From Arthrobacter roseus (GTDB taxonomy: Bacteria; Actinomycetota; Actinomycetes; Actinomycetales; Micrococcaceae): a stretch of DNA of 64,000 nucleotides. The stretch's first letter is position 1; each line of letters begins with the position of its first letter. The position numbers and the translations under genes were made by a program. The stretch is taken from the NCBI RefSeq assembly GCF_016907875.1, contig NZ_JAFBCU010000001.1:1302001-1366000 (forward strand), read 5' to 3'. Positions 56,480-64,000 of this stretch are shown in pieces. A model generated the notes under the pieces. That model saw nothing but the letters and a program-made list of their open reading frames with translations. It did not search any database and had not been told where the DNA came from.

Positions 56480-58042
56480 CTAGGCCACAGAGGATCTCAA
56501 TGCCGATTCCGCGGCAGTCAGCAGCGAACCGTTGTCCACCAGCACGCGGACGGCTTCGATCTCGGGCGCCAGGTAACGGTCCGTTGCCGGGCCCTCGACC
56601 ACCTTGCGGATCTCCCGCCGAACCGCGGTGATGGCAACGGCGCTCTGGGACGTTTCCACGCCGCCGTCGCGCATGTCCAGCGCACGGGCGTTGGTCAGCA
56701 GTTCGATGGCGAGTACCCGCGTCAGTCCGTCGATGGCCTTGCGCAGTTTCAGACCAGCCGACCAGCCCATGGACACGTGGTCCTCCTGCATGGCCGAGCT
56801 GGGGATGGAGTCCACGGACGCCGGGTTGGCCAGACGTTTCAGCTCGGAGACAATGCCGGCCTGGGTGTACTGAGCAATCATGTGGCCGGAGTCCACACCT
56901 GGATCGTCGGCGAGGAACGCGTTCAGGCCGTGGTTACGGGAGTGGTCCAGGAAACGGTCGGTGCGGCGTTCGCTCATGGAGGCCACATCGGCGACGGCGA
57001 TGGCCAGGAAGTCGAGGGCGTAACCCACTGGGGCGCCGTGGAAGTTGCCGTTGGATTCAACGCGGCCGTCCACCATGACCACGGGATTGTCGATGGCAGA
57101 ACCGAGTTCAATGCTCGCAACGGACTCCACGTGGGCCAGTGTTGAGCGGGCTGCCCCGTGGACCTGGGGCGCGCAGCGCAGCGAGTAGGCGTCCTGGACG
57201 CGGGTGAAGGCGTGGTCCCCAGTTTTTTGTGCTTCAATGAGCGGCGATCCGGCCAGAATATTGCGGATGTTAGCCGCTGAGGTGATCTGTCCCGGGTGGG
57301 GGCGCAGAGCGTGAATGTCCTGGGCGAAGACTGCATCCGTGCCGAGCAGCCCCTCAACGCTCATGGCGGCCGAGAGGTCTGCGGTGCGAAGAAGCTTGTG
57401 CAGGTCCGCGGAGGCCAGAATCAGCATCCCCAGCATGCCGTCAGTGCCGTTGATCAGCGCCAGGCCTTCCTTTTCGCGCAGTTCTACCGGCTCGAGACCG
57501 GCGGCGGCTAGGGCATCGGCGGCCGGGACCAGCTCTCCGGCAGAGTTGCGGACTTCGCCCTCGCCCATCATCGCCAACGCGCAATGCGAGAGGGGAGCAA
57601 GATCGCCTGAGCAGCCCAGGGAACCGTATTCGCCAACCACGGGAGTGATGCCCGCGTTGAGCATCGCGGCATAGGTCTGTGCCACGAGGGTCCGGATGCC
57701 GGTGCGGCCGGTTGCCATGGTGGAGAGGCGGTTGAGCATGAGGCCGCGGACCACTTCGCGATCCACCTCGGCCCCGGACGACGCCGCATGGCTGCGGATC
57801 AGTGAGCGCTGCAGTTGAGAGCGCAGTTCCACGGGAATGTGTTTGGTGGCCAGAGCGCCAAAGCCGGTGGACACACCGTAGTGCGGCTTGTCGTCATTGA
57901 CGAGCGCATCGATGGTGGCCCGCGAGTCTTCCATGGCCTTCAACGAGTCAGCGCTGAGTTCCAGCTGCGCTCCGTTACGGGCAATAGCAACGACCTCCTC
58001 GGGGGCTAGCGGGCCAGTGCCGACGGTAATTTTCTGTTCCAT
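56480..58042 (-). CDS. hutH: Histidine ammonia-lyase
   Basis: The 520-residue protein has the MIO-enzyme layout: Tyr55 in HYGVSTGFG, the cofactor triad in GSLGCSGDLAPLSH as Cys144-Ser145-Gly146 instead of the common Ala-Ser-Gly, and QDAYSLRCAPQVHGA downstream. It removes ammonia from histidine to give urocanate, the first step of histidine breakdown. The Cys-Ser-Gly form is also known in other actinobacterial lyases and should still cyclise. It is divergent from the IclR regulator at 58143, with 100 bp between start codons. Confidence 0.96.
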   Translation of the reverse strand: MEQKITVGTGPLAPEEVVAIARNGAQLELSADSLKAMEDSRATIDALVNDDKPHYGVSTGFGALATKHIPVELRSQLQRSLIRSHAASSGAEVDREVVRGLMLNRLSTMATGRTGIRTLVAQTYAAMLNAGITPVVGEYGSLGCSGDLAPLSHCALAMMGEGEVRNSAGELVPAADALAAAGLEPVELREKEGLALINGTDGMLGMLILASADLHKLLRTADLSAAMSVEGLLGTDAVFAQDIHALRPHPGQITSAANIRNILAGSPLIEAQKTGDHAFTRVQDAYSLRCAPQVHGAARSTLAHVESVASIELGSAIDNPVVMVDGRVESNGNFHGAPVGYALDFLAIAVADVASMSERRTDRFLDHSRNHGLNAFLADDPGVDSGHMIAQYTQAGIVSELKRLANPASVDSIPSSAMQEDHVSMGWSAGLKLRKAIDGLTRVLAIELLTNARALDMRDGGVETSQSAVAITAVRREIRKVVEGPATDRYLAPEIEAVRVLVDNGSLLTAAESALRSSVA

Positions 58043-58088
58043 GGAGACCTCGTTCTGTCGATGGTGTTGCCAAGTGGTGAAAAGCGCG

Positions 58089-58103
58089 TTTCAATAAGTG
58101 AAA
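58089..58103. promoter_or_regulatory. Candidate regulator operator between hutH and the IclR gene
   Basis: TTTCA-ATAAG-TGAAA is a perfect 5+5 inverted repeat with a 5-base spacer, inside the 100-bp gap between the divergent starts. Many IclR proteins bind such palindromes. It lies 46 bases from the hutH start and 40 from the regulator start, so it could control both. No other copy was seen in front of hutU or the M20 gene. Confidence 0.4.
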
Positions 58104-58142
58104 TACAAATCAACCCGGTATGCAAGACCGAAAGGCGTGGAT

Positions 58143-58820
58143 ATGGCCCAGGCTGCCTCACGGACAGACACGTCGACCCGCACTGTGGAACGCGCGCTGG
58201 CACTGCTCGGCGTCGTCTGTGACGGTGGCGCAGTCTCCCTGACGGATGCCTCCCGCGAAGCCGGTCTTTCCACCTCCACTGCGCTGAGACTGCTGCGCAC
58301 CATGGAAGCGTCCGGATTCGTTCGCAAGGACGACGACGGCTACCGGCCTGGAATGCGCATCGTCCAGCTAGGTGCCCTGGCGCTCAGTAACGAATCCCTC
58401 GTGCCACTGGCCGCAGAGTCGATGAAACGGCTCGTGGCACAAACCGGCGAGTCGGCGTACCTGAACGTACCGGCGTCGGGCGGTCCGGACTCAGGGCACG
58501 GGATTTACATTGCAGTTCAGGAGGGGACACATTCGGTCCGGCACACCAGCTGGGTGGGCCGGAGCATCGAACTCCGCGGCACCGCTGCTGGTCAAGTCCT
58601 CCATGGACAGACTCCGTCTGCCGGCTACGTGGTGGTCAGCAACGGTGTTGAACCGGACGTCACGGCGGTTGCAGCACCCGTTCTGGTGGGGGGCCAGGTG
58701 GTCGCAGCACTGAGCGTTGTGGCCCCCAGCTACCGGATTTCCGACGACGAAGCGCACCGTATCGGCGCACTGGTCGCAGCGGAGGCAGAAACCATTCTTT
58801 CCACCCGGCCGGCTGCCTGA
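58143..58820 (+). CDS. IclR-family transcriptional regulator of the hut genes
   Basis: The ATG at 58143 (ribosome site GAAAGG) gives 225 residues; a GTG at 58098 would run through the palindrome and is less likely. The N-terminal winged helix reads [20 protein letters not shown] and [21 protein letters not shown], and the C-terminal ligand domain includes [18 protein letters not shown] and [11 protein letters not shown]. The gene is divergent from hutH and upstream of hutU, so it most likely senses urocanate or histidine and controls the cluster. That role is inferred from position. Confidence 0.88.
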   Translation: MAQAASRTDTSTRTVERALALLGVVCDGGAVSLTDASREAGLSTSTALRLLRTMEASGFVRKDDDGYRPGMRIVQLGALALSNESLVPLAAESMKRLVAQTGESAYLNVPASGGPDSGHGIYIAVQEGTHSVRHTSWVGRSIELRGTAAGQVLHGQTPSAGYVVVSNGVEPDVTAVAAPVLVGGQVVAALSVVAPSYRISDDEAHRIGALVAAEAETILSTRPAA

Positions 58821-58870
58821 ACGGTCAGCGCCAGCATCGCTCACGACACATCATCGAACAAGGAGACACC

Positions 58871-60559
58871 TTGACTTTCACCCAGCACGATCCCTCCCGT
58901 AGCATCCGGGCAGCCCGGGGGACCAAACTCACTGCGAAGTCATGGCAGACCGAGGCACCCATGCGGATGCTCATGAACAACCTGGACCCGGAGGTCGCCG
59001 AGCGTCCCGAGGATCTGGTGGTCTACGGCGGGACAGGCCGAGCAGCGCGCAGCTGGGAGGCGTTCGACGCGATCGTCAAGACGCTGGAAACCCTCGCCGA
59101 CGACGAGACGCTGCTGGTGCAGTCCGGCAAGCCCGTCGGCGTGTTTCGGACCCACGAATGGGCACCGCGTGTCCTCATCGCCAACTCGAATCTGGTGGGG
59201 GACTGGGCCAACTGGCCGGAATTCCGCAAGCTCGAAGCTGAAGGCCTGATGATGTACGGGCAGATGACCGCCGGTTCGTGGATCTACATCGGTACGCAGG
59301 GCATCCTGCAGGGCACGTTTGAAACGTTCGCCGCCATTGCGCGCAAACTGTTCAACGACGAGAACGCAACCCTCGCCGGCACACTGACCTTGACCGGTGG
59401 TTGTGGCGGGATGGGTGGCGCCCAGCCGTTGGCCGTAACCCTCAACGGCGGAGCCGTGCTGATTGTCGACGTCGACGAGGCACGCCTCCGTCGTCGGGCC
59501 AGTAAGCGCTACCTGGATGAGGTCGAGACGGACCTCGACGCCGCCATCGCCAAGGTCAAGGCAGTCAAGAAGGAAAAGCGTGCGCTCTCAGTGGGGCTAG
59601 TGGGTAACGCCGCCGAGGTCTTTGAGGAGTTGCTCCGCCGGCATCGCGCAGGTGAGGTCACCTTCGATATCGTCACCGACCAGACATCCGCGCACGATCC
59701 GCTGAGCTACCTACCCACCGAGTTCGCCCTGGATCAGTGGGACGCCGAGGCGAAGGGTGATCCCGAGGGCTTCACCAAGAAAGCCCGCGAATCAATGGCA
59801 CGCCAGGTACAGGCCATGGTGGAGTTCCAGGACGCTGGAGCGGAGGTGTTCGACTACGGAAACTCCATCCGTGACGAGGCGCGCCACGGTGGCTACGCTC
59901 GAGCATTCGAGTTCCCCGGCTTCGTCCCGGCCTACATTCGCCCGCTGTTCTGCGAGGGTATGGGCCCTTTCCGCTGGGTTGCACTCTCCGGTGACCCCAA
60001 GGATATTGAGGTCACCGATCAGGCCATCAAGGAGCTCTTTCCGGAGAACAAGCACCTGCACCGCTGGATCAACGCGGCCGCAGAGCACGTGGAGTTCGAA
60101 GGCCTGCCTGCACGTATTTGCTGGCTCGGCTACGGCGACCGTGCCAAAGCCGGTGTGCTGTTCAACCAGTTGGTGGCCGACGGACAGGTCTCCGCGCCCC
60201 TCGTTATCGGACGCGACCACCTGGACTCCGGCTCCGTGGCCTCCCCGTATCGCGAGACCGAATCCATGGCGGACGGCTCGGACGCCATCGCCGACTGGCC
60301 CATGCTGAACGCCATGCTCAACACGGCCTCCGGAGCAACCTGGGTCTCGCTGCATCACGGTGGCGGCGTCGGCATCGGGCGCTCCATCCACGCCGGTCAG
60401 GTATCTGTGGCCGATGGCACGGACCTCGCCGCGCAGAAACTCGAACGGCTACTCACCAACGACCCGGGAACGGGCGTCATCCGCCACGTCGACGCCGGCT
60501 ATGAGCGGGCATCCGACGTCGCAGCCGAACGCGGCGTCCGTATCCCCATGACGGAGTAG
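58871..60559 (+). CDS. hutU: Urocanate hydratase
   Basis: The 562-residue protein, from a TTG start with GGAG upstream, has the urocanase pattern: [73 protein letters not shown] (NAD-binding) and [19 protein letters not shown] near the end. It adds water to urocanate using tightly bound NAD to make imidazolonepropionate, the second step. It follows the regulator by 50 bp and is in the expected size range. Confidence 0.96.
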   Translation: MTFTQHDPSRSIRAARGTKLTAKSWQTEAPMRMLMNNLDPEVAERPEDLVVYGGTGRAARSWEAFDAIVKTLETLADDETLLVQSGKPVGVFRTHEWAPRVLIANSNLVGDWANWPEFRKLEAEGLMMYGQMTAGSWIYIGTQGILQGTFETFAAIARKLFNDENATLAGTLTLTGGCGGMGGAQPLAVTLNGGAVLIVDVDEARLRRRASKRYLDEVETDLDAAIAKVKAVKKEKRALSVGLVGNAAEVFEELLRRHRAGEVTFDIVTDQTSAHDPLSYLPTEFALDQWDAEAKGDPEGFTKKARESMARQVQAMVEFQDAGAEVFDYGNSIRDEARHGGYARAFEFPGFVPAYIRPLFCEGMGPFRWVALSGDPKDIEVTDQAIKELFPENKHLHRWINAAAEHVEFEGLPARICWLGYGDRAKAGVLFNQLVADGQVSAPLVIGRDHLDSGSVASPYRETESMADGSDAIADWPMLNAMLNTASGATWVSLHHGGGVGIGRSIHAGQVSVADGTDLAAQKLERLLTNDPGTGVIRHVDAGYERASDVAAERGVRIPMTE

Positions 60560-60668
60560 CTGTGCCCCAGCCGCACCCTTCCGACGCGTCCGCAGTTGTG
60601 GTTGGAATAGGGCCAAGAACCGTGCTATTGCAACAATTTCTGCGTACGGGTCTCACAAAGGAGTAACT

Positions 60669-61943
60669 ATGAACACCGTGAACACGCTTCTGGCCGCGAT
60701 CCAGGGCACCGGCCGTGACGAGCGCCGCGGCGGCTACACGCGCCCCGTCTACTCGAGCGCCGAACTGGACCTCCGCGAGTGGTTCACCGCCGAGGCGCAG
60801 CAGCGCGGGCTCGGCGTTGAACAGGACCGCAACGGCATTCTCTGGGCCTGGTGGGACATGCCCGACGACGGCCGCCCCCGCGTGCAAGCACGTCGAGGCG
60901 CGCTCGTCACCGGTTCACACCTGGACTCCGTCCCGGGCGGCGGGGCGTTCGATGGTCCCCTCGGAGTTGCCAGCGCGCTCGCCGCAGTGGACGTCCTCCA
61001 GACCCGCGAGAAAGAGGGCAGCCTGCAGCGAAACCGGGCGCTCGCCGTCGCAGTGTTCCCAGAGGAGGAAGGGTCTCGGTTCGGCGTTGCCTGCCTGGGA
61101 TCACGGCTGCTGGCAGGAGCGATCGAACCGGCGAGGGCACTGTCTCTGCGTGACGCTGAGGGCAACACGTTCGCCGACGTCGCCCGCGCCAACGGGCTGA
61201 ACCCGGACCTCATGGGACGCGACGAGGCAACACTGGCCACGATCGGCGATTTCGTCGAACTCCACGTGGAGCAGGGCCGCGGCCTGAACACCAAGGAGTT
61301 CACCGACCATGCCGGACGTGGGCCAGCCGTCGCCGTCGCCGGTTCCATCCTCGGTCACGGCCGCTGGCGATTCAGTATTTCTGGACAAGGCAACCACGCC
61401 GGCACCACGCTGATGGCAGACCGCGCCGATCCCATGGTGGCCGCCGCCCAGCTGGTGCTTGCCGTGCGCAAGACCGCTGCCGCGAAAGTCGATGCCCGGG
61501 CCACCATTGGCCGGCTCGAACCGCTGCCGGGCGGCACCAACGTCATCGCTTCCAGCGTGGATCTGTGGATGGACGTCCGCCACCCCGACGACGCCGTCAC
61601 CGCAGCTCTGGTGGAGTCCATTCATGGGCAGTCTCAGAAGATCGCCGCCATGGAGGGCTGCACGGTCCGGTTGACCGAGGAATCGTACTCGGGCACGGTC
61701 CATTTCGACCCTGCCCTTCAGCGTTCTCTGGAACGGTCCACGGCCCGGACGGTTCCCCGTGCTCCGGTGCTGGCCACCGGTGCGGGGCACGATGCCGGTG
61801 TGTTGGCCGCCAGCGTCCCCACGGGAATGTTGTTTGTCCGGAACCCCTCCGGCATCAGCCACTCGCCCGAGGAGTATGTGGAGGACGATGACGCCCAGCT
61901 CGGCGTCGACGCCCTCGTTGACGCGCTGCAGGACCTGCTGTGA
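60669..61943 (+). CDS. M20-family amidohydrolase (allantoate amidohydrolase/N-carbamoylase-like) in the hut cluster
   Basis: The 424-residue protein has M20 metal motifs: TGSHLDSVPGGGAFDGPLG, FPEEEGSRFGVACLGSRL, ELHVEQGRGL, and GAGHDAGVLAASVPTGMLFV for the last ligand. It is annotated in related clusters as allantoate amidohydrolase or N-carbamoyl-amino-acid hydrolase, but allantoin genes are absent. Its place between hutU and hutF suggests that it hydrolyses N-formylglutamate, the product of HutF, in place of HutG. The next start overlaps its stop (GTGA). A 109-bp leader with AAAGGAG may hold its own promoter. Confidence 0.85.
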   Translation: MNTVNTLLAAIQGTGRDERRGGYTRPVYSSAELDLREWFTAEAQQRGLGVEQDRNGILWAWWDMPDDGRPRVQARRGALVTGSHLDSVPGGGAFDGPLGVASALAAVDVLQTREKEGSLQRNRALAVAVFPEEEGSRFGVACLGSRLLAGAIEPARALSLRDAEGNTFADVARANGLNPDLMGRDEATLATIGDFVELHVEQGRGLNTKEFTDHAGRGPAVAVAGSILGHGRWRFSISGQGNHAGTTLMADRADPMVAAAQLVLAVRKTAAAKVDARATIGRLEPLPGGTNVIASSVDLWMDVRHPDDAVTAALVESIHGQSQKIAAMEGCTVRLTEESYSGTVHFDPALQRSLERSTARTVPRAPVLATGAGHDAGVLAASVPTGMLFVRNPSGISHSPEEYVEDDDAQLGVDALVDALQDLL

Positions 61944-63352
61944 CGACTAGCGGTTCGGCGGGTGTGCATTTTTCTCTCTGGTGCGAGCAGGGCTGGGTTG
62001 ATGGGGCGGTCGTCGATAAGGTCCGTCTCACAGTGGACGACGCCGGACTAGTCACCACTGTTGAAACCGGGGTGGAGGCAGCCGATTCCGATACCCAACT
62101 GCACGGCGTGACGTTCCCCGCAGCGTCGAACGCCCACTCCCACGCCTTTCACCGGATTCTGCGCGGCCGGACGCACAACTTGGGCGTCGGTAGTTTCTGG
62201 ACCTGGCGTGAACAGATGTATCAGGCGGCCGGCGCCCTGACTCCTGAGCTGTATGAGGAACTGGCCACCGCCGTTTTTGCCGAGATGGTGGTGACCGGGT
62301 GGACCTCGGTTGCTGAGTTCCACTATGTTCACCACCGCCCGGACGGGACGCCGTACGACAACGAGCACGCCATGGAGCGCGCCCTCGCCCGGGCCGCCGT
62401 TGCCTCCGGGATCCGGCTGACGCTGCTGGACACCTGCTACCTGGCAGGCGGATTCGACACGCCTCTCAATGAGCAGCAGATCCGCTTCGGCGACGAAAAC
62501 GTCCACGCCTGGCTGGACCGTCTGACATCCCTGCGGGCAGCGTTCGCAGCCGAGTTCGATCCGGCGCAGGTCAGCGTCGGAGCTGCCCTGCATTCCGTAC
62601 GCGGCGTTCCGGAAGCGGACCTGGCAATGATCGGCAACGCCCTCCCACCGGAGATTCCCCTGCACATCCACCTTTCCGAACAGCCTGCCGAAAACGAAGC
62701 CTGCCTTCAATCGACCGGCCTCACCCCGACCATGCTGTTGAAGAAACATGGGCTCACCAGCCGGCGGTTGTCCGCGGTTCACGCCACCCACCTCACCGCT
62801 GAAGACATCCACACCCTCGGATCAGCCGGTGCCACCGTGGTCATGTGCCCCACCACCGAAGCGGACCTCGCAGACGGCATCGGCCCGGCCGCCCGCCTCC
62901 GCGCCGCGGGGGCAACCATCGCGCTCGGGACGGACCAGCACGCCGTCGTCGACCCCTGGCTCGAAATGCGGGCCCTCGAGTACGGCGAGCGCCTCAGCTC
63001 GGGGGAGCGAGGCCACTTCACGCCGGCGGATCTTCATCACGCAGCGTCCGACGCCGGTTCCCACGCACAATCCCGGCCCGCACCGGGGCTGGCGGTCGGG
63101 AAGGTCTGCGATCTGATGAGCGTGAACCCCTTGACCATCCGGACGGCGGGTTCGCAGCCTGCCCAGTTGGCCTTTTGTGCCACCGCCCAGGATGTCCATA
63201 CAGTCGTCGTCGGCGGCCGAATTCGGGCCCGCAACGGGCAGCATGCCACCCTCGGCGATCCGGCCGCGCTGCTTGCCCAGGCCGTCAACGCCGTCGACCA
63301 CTCCGTACACCGCACCGCCGTACACCGCTCCGCAACGGAAGGCCATCGATGA
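61940..63352 (+). CDS. hutF: Formimidoylglutamate deiminase
   Basis: The 470-residue amidohydrolase-superfamily protein begins at a GTG overlapping the previous stop. Zinc-site motifs are NAHSHAFHRILRGRTHN (His-x-His), then FHYVHH, LHIHLSEQPAENEAC and VHATHLTAED, and ALGTDQHAVVDPWLEMRAL (Asp). HutF turns N-formimidoylglutamate into N-formylglutamate and ammonia, so histidine goes down the five-step route. A Ser/Arg/His-rich tail follows. The gene overlaps hutI by 4 bp. Confidence 0.94.
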   Translation: MTTSGSAGVHFSLWCEQGWVDGAVVDKVRLTVDDAGLVTTVETGVEAADSDTQLHGVTFPAASNAHSHAFHRILRGRTHNLGVGSFWTWREQMYQAAGALTPELYEELATAVFAEMVVTGWTSVAEFHYVHHRPDGTPYDNEHAMERALARAAVASGIRLTLLDTCYLAGGFDTPLNEQQIRFGDENVHAWLDRLTSLRAAFAAEFDPAQVSVGAALHSVRGVPEADLAMIGNALPPEIPLHIHLSEQPAENEACLQSTGLTPTMLLKKHGLTSRRLSAVHATHLTAEDIHTLGSAGATVVMCPTTEADLADGIGPAARLRAAGATIALGTDQHAVVDPWLEMRALEYGERLSSGERGHFTPADLHHAASDAGSHAQSRPAPGLAVGKVCDLMSVNPLTIRTAGSQPAQLAFCATAQDVHTVVVGGRIRARNGQHATLGDPAALLAQAVNAVDHSVHRTAVHRSATEGHR

Positions 63353-64000
63353 CCAGTACGATCATCACCAACATTGCCGAACTGATGACCCAGGACCTGG
63401 AACACAACGTCCTGAACAACGCCGCCGTCGTCCTGGAGGGCGAACGTATTTCCTGGATCGGGCCCGCAGCGCAGGCACCGGCAACAGACGAGCAAGTCGA
63501 CGCCGGCGGCCGCGCAGTCCTGCCCGGCTGGGTTGATTCGCATACCCACCTGGTCTTCGCCGGCGACCGTACCGCCGAATTCGAGGCCCGCATGGCGGGG
63601 GAGTCCTACGCCGCAGGCGGAATCGCCGGCACCACTGAAGCAACCCGTGAGGCCTCGGACTACGACCTGACCCGGCTATTGCTGGGGCGCGTCGCCGAAG
63701 CAGCCTCCGGCGGAACCACCTACCTCGAAACGAAAACCGGGTACGGCCTGGATGTAGACCACGAAACCCGCAGCGCGCGCATCGCCGCCGGCGTCGTCGA
63801 TCAGGTGACGTACCTCGGAGCGCACCTGGTACCGGCAGGTATGGACGCCGAGGACTACACAGACCTGGTGTGCGGACCAATGCTCGACGCCGTCCGCCCC
63901 CACGTCCAGTGGGCCGATGTCTTCTGCGAACGAGGCGCCTTCACCGAAGAACAATCCCGACGGGTTCTCACGGCCTGCCGCGACGTCGGACTGGGCCTGC
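63349..64000 (+). CDS. hutI: Imidazolonepropionase (partial, cut by the window end)
   Basis: About 217 codons of the gene are in the window, starting at an ATG that overlaps the hutF stop. The protein has LPGWVDSHTHLVFAGDRTAE with the His-x-His metal site and substrate loop, GGIAGTTEATREASDYDLTRL, TTYLETKTGYGLDVDHE and QVTYLGAHLVPAGM. It opens the imidazolone ring to make formimidoylglutamate, the third step. The C-terminal half lies outside the window. Confidence 0.94.
   Translation, partial: MTSTIITNIAELMTQDLEHNVLNNAAVVLEGERISWIGPAAQAPATDEQVDAGGRAVLPGWVDSHTHLVFAGDRTAEFEARMAGESYAAGGIAGTTEATREASDYDLTRLLLGRVAEAASGGTTYLETKTGYGLDVDHETRSARIAAGVVDQVTYLGAHLVPAGMDAEDYTDLVCGPMLDAVRPHVQWADVFCERGAFTEEQSRRVLTACRDVGLGL

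Noticed and set aside
59792-60391. Minus-strand open frame within hutU
   Set aside because: It is antisense to conserved urocanase motifs.

Overview
The window is a high-GC chromosomal segment of an actinobacterium, most likely a member of the Micrococcales close to Micrococcaceae (Arthrobacter-like). The reasons are GTG and TTG starts, dense ATGA/GTGA overlaps between genes, a gatCAB operon beside ligA, a hut cluster of the HutF type with an IclR regulator, and a WXG100/EssC-like locus coupled to FHA, kinase and phosphatase genes. The genus is an inference.

Region 1 (1-13562) is one long operon in which almost every gene overlaps the next by 4 bp: end of a DUF58 protein, a TgpA-type membrane transglutaminase-like protein whose catalytic Cys position holds Asp, an RDD-FHA protein, a PP2C phosphatase, an FHA/zinc-ribbon protein, a membrane Ser/Thr kinase, an FHA-like protein, a 1477-residue FtsK/EssC-type ATPase with FHA, and a WXG100 protein closed by a strong terminator. 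It looks like a minimal type VII-like export system run by threonine phosphorylation and FHA reading. The membrane components EccB/D/E or EssA/B/EsaA are not in the window.

Region 2 (13569-46700) is accessory DNA with small single genes (GNAT acetyltransferases, VOC, DinB, NTF2-like, SDR, ABC transporter, AraC, GH15, a putative immunity protein), two insertion sequences (an IS1380-family element with clear ends, and an rve-type element with uncertain ends) and many broken genes. These are a LysE fragment, a frameshifted SUMF1-type protein, a WYL regulator frameshifted in a CT dinucleotide run, a GrpB gene with two lesions, VOC, VanW, maltokinase-cap and MFS genes each cut by one in-frame stop, a PadR fragment, two other remnants, and a Nudix gene that has lost its Nudix box. 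The MFS gene also carries a 15-unit hexanucleotide repeat coding for Leu-Arg repeats.

Region 3 (46816-64000) is core metabolism and intact: NAD-dependent DNA ligase, a GNAT, gatC-gatA-gatB (Glu-tRNA(Gln)/Asp-tRNA(Asn) amidotransferase), tdh-kbl (threonine to glycine and acetyl-CoA) with an FAD amino-acid oxidase-like gene, then histidine degradation: hutH divergent from an IclR regulator followed by hutU, an M20 amidohydrolase standing where a deformylase would be expected, hutF, and hutI cut by the window end. No rRNA, tRNA or CRISPR array was seen.
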